A stretch of DNA of 6,562 nucleotides from Actinomycetota bacterium. GTDB taxonomy: Bacteria > Actinomycetota > Actinomycetes > Nanopelagicales > Nanopelagicaceae. Within the stretch, counting starts at the first letter, position 1. Every line of letters starts with the position of its first letter. The DNA is taken from the NCBI GenBank assembly GCA_009701945.1, contig WLJF01000042.1:1-6562 (forward strand), given 5' to 3'. Under the pieces are notes generated by a model. The model was not told the origin of the DNA. It did not search any database and saw nothing but the letters and a program-made list of their open reading frames with translations. Below, in pieces: positions 1 to 6,031 of the stretch. A program made the position numbers and the translations under genes.

Positions 1-419
1 CAGTCATCGGTGTTAACTCTGCAATTGCATCCCTTGGTTCAAGCTTTAACTCTCAATCAGGCTCTATTGGTTTGGGATTTGCAATCCCCATCAATCAAGC
101 GCGCAAGACTGCGGATCAGTTAATCAAGAACGGTAAAGCCACCTACCCGATAATGGGAATTTCTGTCGATATGAATTTCTCAGGCGATGGCGCCATGATT
201 GCAAAGAATGCACAGGCAATTTTGCCAGGTGGACCTGCAGCCAAAGCTGGTTTGAAAGCCGGCGACATCATCACAGCGATCGATGGCCGCCCAATAACTT
301 CCCCAGAAGAGCTCATCGTGACCATTCGTTCCCTTAGCGTTGGAGACTCCGTCACTGTGACATATAAGCGTGGCTCTGAAAGCAAGAGCACAACTCTGAC
401 GCTGACGGCTTCGAAGTAG
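1..419 (+). CDS. htrA: HtrA/DegP-type serine protease, C-terminal part (partial, 5' end outside window)
   Basis: This is the C-terminal 138 residues of a trypsin-like serine protease with a PDZ domain. The reading frame enters at base 3 and stays open from the window edge, so the gene starts upstream; a TTG at 72 is an internal Leu codon. The first ~30 visible residues (VIGVNSAIAS and GSIGLGFAIP) are the usual end of the HtrA protease domain, normally just after the GNSGGP active-site serine, which is not visible here. Residues ~48-135 form one PDZ domain, with a YPIMGI-like peptide-binding loop and the GGPAAKAGLKAGDIITAIDG core. Family members are usually membrane-anchored and degrade or refold misfolded envelope proteins; PDZ binds exposed C-termini. 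tatB begins 19 nt after the TAG stop, suggesting co-transcription. Confident on family; the exact paralogue cannot be fixed without the N-terminus. Confidence 0.93.
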   Translation, partial: VIGVNSAIASLGSSFNSQSGSIGLGFAIPINQARKTADQLIKNGKATYPIMGISVDMNFSGDGAMIAKNAQAILPGGPAAKAGLKAGDIITAIDGRPITSPEELIVTIRSLSVGDSVTVTYKRGSESKSTTLTLTASK

Positions 420-425
420 CAGAGT

Positions 426-429
426 AAGG
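426..429 (+). promoter_or_regulatory. Weak ribosome binding site for tatB
   Basis: AAGG lies 9 nt before the ATG at 439, inside the 19-nt gap after htrA. It is a short Shine-Dalgarno match that supports the chosen tatB start. No separate promoter or terminator fits in so short a gap. Confidence 0.45.
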
Positions 430-438
430 TTCACCACT

Positions 439-744
439 ATGTTCTTTGATTTTGGTGCAGGCGAGTTAGTTGGCCTTGCAATACTTGCCATGATCTTGAT
501 TGGTCCAGAGCGGCTACCTAATTTTGCAGTGGATGCTGCAAAGTTTGTGAAGCGAGTACGCGAAATGGCATCGAAAGCGACTGAAGAGCTCAAAGAGAAT
601 CTTGGTCCAGGATTTGAAGATCTCAAACCGACAGATCTCAATCCAAAGACTTTTATTAAGAAGCAGCTATCAAGTGCTCTCGATGATGACGATTTACCAT
701 CGACACCGAAGCGCACGAGCACGATAGATCCTGATCTTCTATGA
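439..744 (+). CDS. tatB: Twin-arginine translocase subunit TatB
   Basis: A 101-residue Tat export component. TatB works with TatC to recognise twin-arginine signal peptides and pass folded proteins to the TatA pore at the cytoplasmic membrane. Residues ~5-21 form one short membrane helix with an early acidic residue (Glu9), as in TatB. The hinge motif GPERLP is at 22-27, followed by an amphipathic charged helix (~28-55) and a loose acidic tail (DDDD at 82-85). The early Glu and the GPERLP hinge favour TatB over TatA, and placement right after htrA is the actinobacterial tatB location as I recall it. The tail is short compared with many actinobacterial TatB proteins. The stop overlaps the mrp start (ATGA, 741-744), suggesting translational coupling. 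The start has AAGG 9 nt upstream. Confidence 0.92.
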   Translation: MFFDFGAGELVGLAILAMILIGPERLPNFAVDAAKFVKRVREMASKATEELKENLGPGFEDLKPTDLNPKTFIKKQLSSALDDDDLPSTPKRTSTIDPDLL

Positions 745-1859
745 CAGTTCTTGAGTCAGTCCACGCAGCACTTGCAACCGTTCAAGACCCTGAACTTCAC
801 AGAGCTCTCCCTGAGCTTGGGATGGTCAAATCTGTTGAAATTAAAGGTTCAACTGCTCACCTAGAAATTCTTCTGACAATTTCGGGTTGTCCTATGCGCG
901 ATCGCTTGCAGAAAGATATTGAAAGCGCAGTTACTGCTGTCGAAGGCATCTCTGCCATAGAACTCACATTCGGTGTGATGGATGAAGAACAACGAGCGAA
1001 CATTAAGAAGTTACTTCGCAATGGTCGAGAGAGTTTTATCTCCTTTGCACAAAAAGATTCACTCACTCGCGTTATCGGAGTTGCATCTGGCAAAGGTGGA
1101 GTTGGTAAATCTTCACTGACTGCCAATCTTGCAGTTGCATCTGCTCAAAAAGGGCTACGTGTTGGAATTCTTGATGCCGATGTTTATGGCCACTCAATCC
1201 CTCGATTGATGGGTCTTATCGGCCAGCGCCCCACTGCAATCGATCAGATGTTTATTCCCCTTGAATCCTTCGGGGTGAAGACGGTTTCTATGGAGATGTT
1301 TAAGCCTGAGCGATCTGATGCGATTGCCTATCGTGGACCGCTACTGCATCGCGTTCTTGAGCAACTGCTCTCTGATGCGTATTGGGGCGATCTCGACCTT
1401 CTCTACATCGATCTTCCACCAGGAACTGGAGATCTCGCAATTTCTTTAGGGCAATTAGTGCCTTCATCAGAGATTGTTGTTGTGACAACTCCACAGGTCG
1501 CAGCAGCTGAAGTTGCAGAGCGCGCTGGACGTATCGCACATCAGATCCACCAACGAGTCATCGGCGTAATTGAAAATATGTCTGCATACCCATGTGCTAA
1601 ATGTGGCGAGCTCACATCCCTCTTTGGTGAAGGTGGGGGAGAAGAAACCTCTCGTCGTCTTTCACAATTAGTTGGCTCTGATGTTCCACTATTGGGAAAG
1701 ATTCCATTTAGTCCAGATTTGCGCGAAGGTGGAGATGCAGGTTCACCTGTTGTGATCTCAGCACCTGAGAGTCCAAGTGCAAAAGCTATCGAGGCAATAG
1801 TTGCTCAGTTAATTGTTCGCGAAAAGTCTTTACTTGGCGTCAGACTCGGGCTTGCGTAG
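741..1859 (+). CDS. mrp: Mrp/ApbC/NBP35-family iron-sulfur cluster carrier ATPase
   Basis: A 372-residue cytosolic P-loop ATPase that, in this family, holds a [4Fe-4S] cluster at a dimer interface and hands it to target proteins. Residues ~4-80 are a MIP18/DUF59 domain (PDPELH-like start as QDPELH, SGCPMRD with Cys50). The ATPase domain follows: deviant Walker A GKGGVGKS at 117-124 (signature Lys118, P-loop Lys123), DADVYGHS at 145-152, YRGPL near 197-201, and the DLPPGTGD switch at 224-231. A CxxC pair, Cys285 and Cys288 in an ENMSAYPCAKC context, supplies the expected cluster ligands, so the protein looks intact. The ATG at 741 lies within the tatB stop and has no clear ribosome site of its own, so coupled translation is likely. 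The 3' end overlaps the opposing DUF1003 gene by 30 nt. Confidence 0.95.
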   Translation: MTVLESVHAALATVQDPELHRALPELGMVKSVEIKGSTAHLEILLTISGCPMRDRLQKDIESAVTAVEGISAIELTFGVMDEEQRANIKKLLRNGRESFISFAQKDSLTRVIGVASGKGGVGKSSLTANLAVASAQKGLRVGILDADVYGHSIPRLMGLIGQRPTAIDQMFIPLESFGVKTVSMEMFKPERSDAIAYRGPLLHRVLEQLLSDAYWGDLDLLYIDLPPGTGDLAISLGQLVPSSEIVVVTTPQVAAAEVAERAGRIAHQIHQRVIGVIENMSAYPCAKCGELTSLFGEGGGEETSRRLSQLVGSDVPLLGKIPFSPDLREGGDAGSPVVISAPESPSAKAIEAIVAQLIVREKSLLGVRLGLA

Positions 1860-2324
1860 CTCTTCAACAATCTCTTTAGCAAGATCACCCAGTTCATTTC
1901 TTAGGTAATCACGGGTTGCAACATCGCCCAATGCGATGCGCAGACTTGCAAGTTCGCGAGTGAGATATTCAGTATCGGCAATGCTTCGAGCATTCTGTGC
2001 ACGGTCTTCATTGAGAGCGATGCGATCACGGTCCGCTTGGCGATTTTGGGCAAGCAAAATCAGAGGAGCGGCATACGATGCTTGAAGAGAAAGAATCAGC
2101 GTCAAGAAAATAAATGGATAAGTATCAAAGCGAATATCTCTTGGTGCCAATGTGTTCCATAGAACCCAGCTGACAACAAATGCTGTCATATAGACCAAGA
2201 AGCGAGCAGTACCTAAGAAACGTGCAAAGCGTTCCGAGAGGCGACCGAATGTCTCAGGATCAATATTTCCACGGAGTGAGCGACGAGTCTCGCGCGGTGT
2301 ATCCAAACCAAAGTTGCGTGCCAT
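1830..2324 (-). CDS. DUF1003 family small membrane protein
   Basis: A 164-residue protein of unknown function. Two hydrophobic segments (~40-58 and ~70-95) form a likely membrane hairpin. The second carries the DUF1003 signature: FDTYPFIFLTLILSLQ, then APLILLAQNRQADRDR at ~86-101. The N-terminus is basic, with several Arg residues before the first helix. Residues ~96-158 are charged and helical, a probable cytosolic coiled coil. The start is well fixed by a GAGGAGGT ribosome site 6 nt before the ATG. It follows the MgtE_N/CBS gene by only 2 nt and is probably translated from the same mRNA. This adjacency to an MgtE_N-CBS gene and mrp matches what I recall of mycobacteria (Rv1231c/Rv1232c), suggesting a conserved partnership. 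The last 9 codons plus stop lie opposite the mrp 3' end. Family assignment is good; function is unknown. Confidence 0.9.
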   Translation of the reverse strand: MARNFGLDTPRETRRSLRGNIDPETFGRLSERFARFLGTARFLVYMTAFVVSWVLWNTLAPRDIRFDTYPFIFLTLILSLQASYAAPLILLAQNRQADRDRIALNEDRAQNARSIADTEYLTRELASLRIALGDVATRDYLRNELGDLAKEIVEELRKPESDAK

Positions 2325-2326
2325 CG

Positions 2327-3628
2327 TTACACCTCCTCGGTGAAATTAGTGTCAATGCTCTCAAGAGCTGCAGTTGTTGCAGCAGAATCTCTGTGATCGT
2401 GGCGCCAGTTAGTTGGCAGTAGGTGATCCAGCACGTCATCGACAGTGACTGCGCCTAAGAGGCGATCATTAGCGTCGATAACAGGCAGTGAGAGCAAGTT
2501 ATAACTAGCTAAGTATGACGAAACAGCATGCAAGGATGCGTCGGGATTTACGCCCTGCGTATTGGTATCGACAATGGAGCCAAGAAGGGTTGAAGGTGGT
2601 TCGCGCAGTAGGCGCTGGTAATGCACCATTCCAATGAAACGACCTGTTGGAGTCTCTAATGGCTGGCGAGCGATAAATACCTGTGATGCAAGGGCTGGAG
2701 ATATCTCACTCTGGCGGACAGCAGCAAGTGCATCGGCAACTGTGTAATCAGCTGACATCACGATTGGTTCGGTTGTCATCATTCCGCCCGCTGAGTAATC
2801 CTCATATGTCATCAAGCGCAGAACATCTTCAGCATCTTCAGGATCCATCAACCCGATCAATTCTTGAGCACGCTCTTCGCCAATTTCTCGGAGCAAGTCA
2901 GCAGCATCATCGGGATCCATCTCTTCAAGAATGTCTGCAGCTCGCTCGCCTTCAAGTTCTGCCATGAGCGCAACTCGCTCTGATTCATCCATCTCTTCTA
3001 GAACATCTGCAAGGCGTTCGTCATCGAGAGCACGTGCCACTTCAACGCGGCGCTTAGGGGCTAAATCTTGAATCACTGCAGCTAAGTCAGCAGCGCGCAA
3101 ATTACTAATGGTGGCAAGAAGGTTTGAAACTCCTTGGTTGGTTTCATGTTGAGCAAAACCAGTAACTTCTTCCCATGTGACAGTTGAAGTTGCACCTTTG
3201 CGACGAAGTCCACGTCCCTTGCGCATAATGTGAACGCGAGTGATGAGCCAATCACCTGTGCGGTTCTGCTCCATCGCCATATCTTCGACAAGTACATTCT
3301 CATCATTGTCTGCCAGTGCCACAGTGCGATCGAGTAAATCTCCGAGTACTAACATCTCGCCAGCACGTGTTTCAAAACGTCGCATGTTGAGCAAACCAGT
3401 AATGACGACGGCGCCTGATTCAATAGAGGTAACGCGTGTGATGGGAACAAAGACGCGACGACGTAGAGGCACTTCAACGACTAAACCAAGTACTCGAGGT
3501 GATTGGTTATTCGAACGAAGGGTCGCGACAGCATCGCGCACCTTGCCAACAGGATCCCCATTAGGGTCAAAAACTGCAGTTCCAGCAAGACGGGCGAGAA
3601 ATATGCGATTGATGTTATTTCCGCTCAT
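2327..3628 (-). CDS. Soluble PRC-barrel / MgtE N-terminal / CBS domain protein (no transporter domain)
   Basis: A 433-residue protein with no membrane segment. Domains: a PRC-barrel-like β domain at ~7-80 (FLARLAGTAVFDPNGDPVGKV), a second similar module at ~90-155, MgtE N-terminal helical repeats at ~165-275, and a CBS pair at ~283-405 (GRFIGMVHYQRLL and LLGAVTVDDVLDHLLP). In MgtE Mg2+ channels the N-terminal and CBS domains sense cytosolic Mg2+ and gate a membrane pore; that pore domain is absent and the gene ends normally at TAA, so this is not a truncation. Domain order matches the actinobacterial family that includes Rv1232c, as I recall it. A role in sensing Mg2+ or adenine nucleotides is inference. 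The downstream DUF1003 protein may be its membrane partner. No ribosome site precedes the ATG; a TACTCT box 6 nt upstream suggests a leaderless mRNA. Confidence 0.88.
   Translation of the reverse strand: MSGNNINRIFLARLAGTAVFDPNGDPVGKVRDAVATLRSNNQSPRVLGLVVEVPLRRRVFVPITRVTSIESGAVVITGLLNMRRFETRAGEMLVLGDLLDRTVALADNDENVLVEDMAMEQNRTGDWLITRVHIMRKGRGLRRKGATSTVTWEEVTGFAQHETNQGVSNLLATISNLRAADLAAVIQDLAPKRRVEVARALDDERLADVLEEMDESERVALMAELEGERAADILEEMDPDDAADLLREIGEERAQELIGLMDPEDAEDVLRLMTYEDYSAGGMMTTEPIVMSADYTVADALAAVRQSEISPALASQVFIARQPLETPTGRFIGMVHYQRLLREPPSTLLGSIVDTNTQGVNPDASLHAVSSYLASYNLLSLPVIDANDRLLGAVTVDDVLDHLLPTNWRHDHRDSAATTAALESIDTNFTEEV
2331..2338 (-). promoter_or_regulatory. Strong ribosome binding site for the DUF1003 gene, made from codons of the upstream gene
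   Basis: Read on the minus strand, GAGGAGGT ends 6 nt before the ATG at 2324. It is the strongest Shine-Dalgarno match in the window. The same bases encode the last three residues (Glu-Glu-Val, GAG GAG GTG) of the MgtE_N/CBS protein, whose TAA stop (2327-2329) sits between site and start. Ribosomes finishing the first gene would end on this site, so coupled re-initiation is likely. Confidence 0.85.
2816..3031 (-). repeat. Three tandem 24-residue (72-bp) helical repeats in the MgtE_N domain
   Basis: Residues 200-271 of the MgtE_N/CBS protein form three units with a 24-residue period. Matching landmarks are Glu-Arg at 204-205, 228-229 and 252-253, then Met-Asp at 213-214, 237-238 and 261-262; ADVLEEMD at 207 aligns with ADILEEMD at 231. 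The first two copies are also similar in DNA (a shared ATCCATCTCTTC stretch at 2915 and 2987, plus strand). This is the superhelical repeat expected of the family, here unusually regular and acidic. Confidence 0.75.
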
Positions 3629-3634
3629 GGGATA

Positions 3635-3640
3635 AGAGTA
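3635..3640 (-). promoter_or_regulatory. Predicted -10 box for a leaderless MgtE_N/CBS transcript
   Basis: On the minus strand TACTCT fits the TAnnnT -10 pattern and is followed by exactly 6 nt (TATCCC) before the ATG at 3628. That places the likely transcription start on the A of the start codon. No Shine-Dalgarno sequence is visible, and leaderless mRNAs are common in actinobacteria. No good -35 match is seen. Prediction from pattern only. Confidence 0.55.
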
Positions 3641-3657
3641 ACCGTTGAGGTATCGAC

Positions 3658-3663
3658 TAGGTT
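3658..3663 (+). promoter_or_regulatory. Predicted -10 box for a leaderless DMT transporter transcript
   Basis: TAGGTT fits TAnnnT and is followed by exactly 6 nt (TGCCTT) before the ATG at 3670, mirroring the box on the other strand. The gene has no Shine-Dalgarno sequence, which agrees with leaderless translation. No convincing -35 element is seen. Prediction from pattern only. Confidence 0.55.
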
Positions 3664-3669
3664 TGCCTT

Positions 3670-4581
3670 ATGTCGCAGGCCCAGAAAGCAACGGTTCATA
3701 ACCACACTGAGCTGCCCGCACGACCTGACCTCATTCGCCTGATAATCGGCATATTTGGAATTGGCTCATCTGGCCCTCTGATTGCACTCAGTGCCATGCC
3801 TGTTCCGACCTTAATTTTCTGGCGCAATCTCGGTGGCTCTTTCATGACTCTGCCCTTTGCTCTTCGCCACAAATTAGATCGCAGTGGTGTGAAGTGGGCT
3901 GTGTTGGCTGGCATTGTGCTTGCTGTTCACTTCGTCGGCTTCTTCTTATCGATGCGCATGACAAGTGTTACGGCCGGAACTGCGATTGTTGCAACACAAC
4001 CAATCTTTGCTGCCTTCTTTGTAAAGCTCACGGGTGGACATATTCCGACAAAGGCGTGGCTTGGGATGCTCATAAGCTTCACTGGAGTAGTTGTTGTAAC
4101 GGGCATCGACCTTCAACTAGATCGCAGATCATTTATGGGCGATCTTGCAGCGTTGATTTCAGGAGCGCTCGCTGCTGCCTATATGTTGATTGGTTCCCGT
4201 GCTCAACAAACCCTTGCGACTACTTCTTATACGACTATTTGTTATTTCGTGTGTGCAATGACAGCACTGCCAATGGCTCTCTTGTCAGGGTATGACATCG
4301 TCGGATTCGCTCTACGCGAATGGTGGATTTTGCTGGGATTGATTATTGGAGCTCAAATCCTTGGCCACACAATGTTTAACATGACTTTAAAGCGCGTGTC
4401 ACCTGCAGTCGTCTCCATGATTGTCTTCTTTGAAGTTCCTGTCGCAGCGATTGTGTCATTGGTCTTTAAAATTGGTAAGCAACCAACTCTGTCCATTATT
4501 CCTGGTGTGATTCTTATTCTTCTTGGATGCATACTTGTCGTCTTGCGTACTAGACCAGAAAGTGTGATGACAGAACAATGA
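3670..4581 (+). CDS. DMT superfamily (EamA-type) transporter
   Basis: A 303-residue polytopic membrane protein with about ten hydrophobic helices arranged as two EamA repeats (~22-145 and ~155-292). Family hallmarks are the TSVTAGTAIVATQPIFAA stretch at ~98-115 closing the first half and its counterpart LKRVSPAVVSMIVFFEVPVA at ~240-259 in the second. Members are drug/metabolite transporters of the cytoplasmic membrane, often exporters of amino acids or related metabolites; the substrate cannot be read from sequence. The length is typical. The ATG at 3670 is supported by a TAnnnT box 6 nt upstream and by divergence from the minus-strand gene. The stop overlaps the PHP gene start (ATGA, 4578-4581). 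The N-terminal ~20 residues are polar and probably cytosolic. Confidence 0.9.
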   Translation: MSQAQKATVHNHTELPARPDLIRLIIGIFGIGSSGPLIALSAMPVPTLIFWRNLGGSFMTLPFALRHKLDRSGVKWAVLAGIVLAVHFVGFFLSMRMTSVTAGTAIVATQPIFAAFFVKLTGGHIPTKAWLGMLISFTGVVVVTGIDLQLDRRSFMGDLAALISGALAAAYMLIGSRAQQTLATTSYTTICYFVCAMTALPMALLSGYDIVGFALREWWILLGLIIGAQILGHTMFNMTLKRVSPAVVSMIVFFEVPVAAIVSLVFKIGKQPTLSIIPGVILILLGCILVVLRTRPESVMTEQ

Positions 4582-5423
4582 TTGACCTTCACACCCATAC
4601 AACCTGTAGCGATGGAACAGATGCTCCCTTTGCGCTCGTAAAGAAGGCGTTAGCTGCAGGGATTACAACACTTGCCATTACTGATCATGATTCAACTGCT
4701 GGGTGGGAAGAAGCTGTCTCTGCTATTCAACCTCAGATAGAACTCGTGCTGGGTGCAGAAATTTCCTGTCTTACAACAGATGGAATCAGCGTTCATATGC
4801 TTGGACTTCTCTTCGATGGCAAGAACAGTCAGATGCAGCAAATGCTTTCAGATTCACGCGATACGCGTGTTCCTCGCATGCGCAAGATGGTTGAACTCAT
4901 GAGCGCAGATGGAATTAATATCTCACTCGATGATGTTTACCGTGCGACCCCAGAAGGTGCCACAGTAGGACGGCCTCATTTAGCTGATGCGCTTGTGGCA
5001 AATGGTGTTGTAGCAACACGTGATGAGGCTTTCTTAGATCTACTCAATAATGAATCAAAATACTATGTCACTCACGCTGCACCCACACCAGTCGATGCAA
5101 TTCGAGTAATTCGCAAAGCTGGGGGAGTTGCTGTGATTGCCCATCCTTTTGCCTCTCGCCGCGGCCAAATCATTACAGCATCAACCTTCTCTGATCTTGT
5201 TGCAGCAGGGCTCAATGGAATAGAAGTGCATCATCGAGATCAGAGCGCTGATGAACAAAACACCTTAACTGCAATTGCTAGGGAGCTAAATCTCGTTATT
5301 ACAGGCTCAAGTGATTATCACGGAACAGGCAAACTTAATGGGTTAGCAGAAAACACAACTCATCAGGCACAATGGGAACAATTAGAGTCACTTGCAGATG
5401 CGCGAAGGGTTGTTAAGAAATGA
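4578..5423 (+). CDS. PHP-domain metal-dependent phosphoesterase, TrpH/YciV (RNase AM)-like
   Basis: A 281-residue cytosolic protein with a full PHP metal site: His5 and His7 (DLHTHT), Asp12 (CSDG), Asp36-His37-Asp38 (ITDHD), Glu61 (GAEIS), His73, His134 (GRPHLA), His189 (IAHPF), His218, and Asp246/His248 (SSDYHG). This is the stand-alone type related to E. coli YciV/TrpH, characterised as RNase AM (5'-to-3' exonuclease acting in rRNA 5'-end maturation), and to 3',5'-nucleotide bisphosphatases; which substrate is used here is open. The ~80-165 insertion matches the small helical domain of that subgroup. It lacks the DNA polymerase domains that accompany PHP in DnaE or PolX. Both ends overlap neighbours by 4 nt (ATGA), and its start has no obvious ribosome site, so translation is probably coupled to the DMT gene. 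Confidence 0.88.
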   Translation: MIDLHTHTTCSDGTDAPFALVKKALAAGITTLAITDHDSTAGWEEAVSAIQPQIELVLGAEISCLTTDGISVHMLGLLFDGKNSQMQQMLSDSRDTRVPRMRKMVELMSADGINISLDDVYRATPEGATVGRPHLADALVANGVVATRDEAFLDLLNNESKYYVTHAAPTPVDAIRVIRKAGGVAVIAHPFASRRGQIITASTFSDLVAAGLNGIEVHHRDQSADEQNTLTAIARELNLVITGSSDYHGTGKLNGLAENTTHQAQWEQLESLADARRVVKK

Positions 5424-6031
5424 ATTCACTCGGAGCAGTTACCTTTGCCACGCAAGCTTTTGTCACACTCTTTGTGATCATGGATCCACCGGGCGCCACA
5501 CCAATTTTCTTGGGACTTGTCGGCGATAAGTCACCACGTGAGCGCGTGCGTCTTGCTTGGCAGGCAGCAGGTGTTTCACTCTTTGTTATTGCAAGCTTTG
5601 CTCTCTTTGGCCGCTTCATTCTGGATTACATGAATGTTTCGATTGAAGCACTGCAAGCAGCTGGTGGCTTGCTACTTCTCTATGTGGCTCTGCAGCTATT
5701 AACTGGCAACAAGAACACTGGTACAGAAAATTCAAGCAACAACATTGGAATGGTTCCTCTGGGAACACCACTTCTTGCAGGTCCTGGAGCAATCGTTGCC
5801 ACGATGATCTATGTGCAGAAAGCAGATACCAATGCTCAGATTCTCGGTCTGGTAATTGCTATTTTGGCTGTTCACCTGATTATTGGAACAGTCTTAATGG
5901 CATCGACAAAGATTGTTGGTCTGATCAAGGATTCAGGGGTCACACTTCTTGCAAGCATTGCAGGTCTCTTGCTTGCTGCGATTGCCGTTCAGATGTTGGC
6001 AAATGCAATTAAGGCATTTGCCGCAAGTTAA
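5420..6031 (+). CDS. MarC family integral membrane protein
   Basis: A 203-residue inner-membrane protein with about six hydrophobic helices. Family motifs are present: FVIMDPPGATPIFLGL near 18-33, PLGTPLLAGPGAI at 113-125 between the halves, and AGLLLAAIAVQMLANAIKAF at 181-200 at the end. The linker ~96-110 is polar (Asn/Thr/Ser rich) and likely exposed. Despite its name, E. coli MarC has been reported not to contribute to multiple antibiotic resistance, and the family's substrate is unsettled; export of small metabolites such as amino acids is a common proposal. It is the third gene of the DMT-PHP-MarC unit. The ATG overlaps the PHP stop (ATGA, 5420-5423), with a possible weak GAAGGG ribosome site at 5404-5409. 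The TAA stop directly abuts the stop of the opposing helicase gene. Confidence 0.92.
   Translation: MNSLGAVTFATQAFVTLFVIMDPPGATPIFLGLVGDKSPRERVRLAWQAAGVSLFVIASFALFGRFILDYMNVSIEALQAAGGLLLLYVALQLLTGNKNTGTENSSNNIGMVPLGTPLLAGPGAIVATMIYVQKADTNAQILGLVIAILAVHLIIGTVLMASTKIVGLIKDSGVTLLASIAGLLLAAIAVQMLANAIKAFAAS

Noticed and set aside
180..722. A 180-codon open frame on the minus strand across htrA and tatB
   Set aside because: It lies wholly antisense to two well-recognised genes, its translation resembles no family I know, and it has no ribosome site; it is a shadow frame.
1851..1883. Possible terminator hairpin at the mrp/DUF1003 junction (CTTGC ... GCAAG)
   Set aside because: Only a 5-bp stem with a loop of over 20 nt and no T-run on either strand; not a credible intrinsic terminator.
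2327..3628. Mg2+ transporter MgtE
   Set aside because: The N-terminal and CBS domains are present, but no membrane helices follow and the gene ends cleanly at a stop coupled to the next gene, so it should not be called a transporter.
3240..3635. A 131-codon plus-strand frame opposite the start of the MgtE_N/CBS gene
   Set aside because: It is Ser/Thr/Arg-rich low-complexity translation, antisense to recognisable PRC-barrel-like sequence, and would cross the minus-strand start codon.
3894..4295. A cysteine-rich 133-codon plus-strand frame inside the DMT gene
   Set aside because: The Cys and Tyr richness comes from reading hydrophobic-helix codons one base off; the EamA motifs in the main frame explain the DNA fully.
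4578..5423. DNA polymerase III alpha/PolX-type PHP or histidinol phosphatase
   Set aside because: There are no polymerase domains, and the length, the GRPHLA motif and the inserted helical domain fit the stand-alone TrpH/YciV group better than HisK-type phosphatases.
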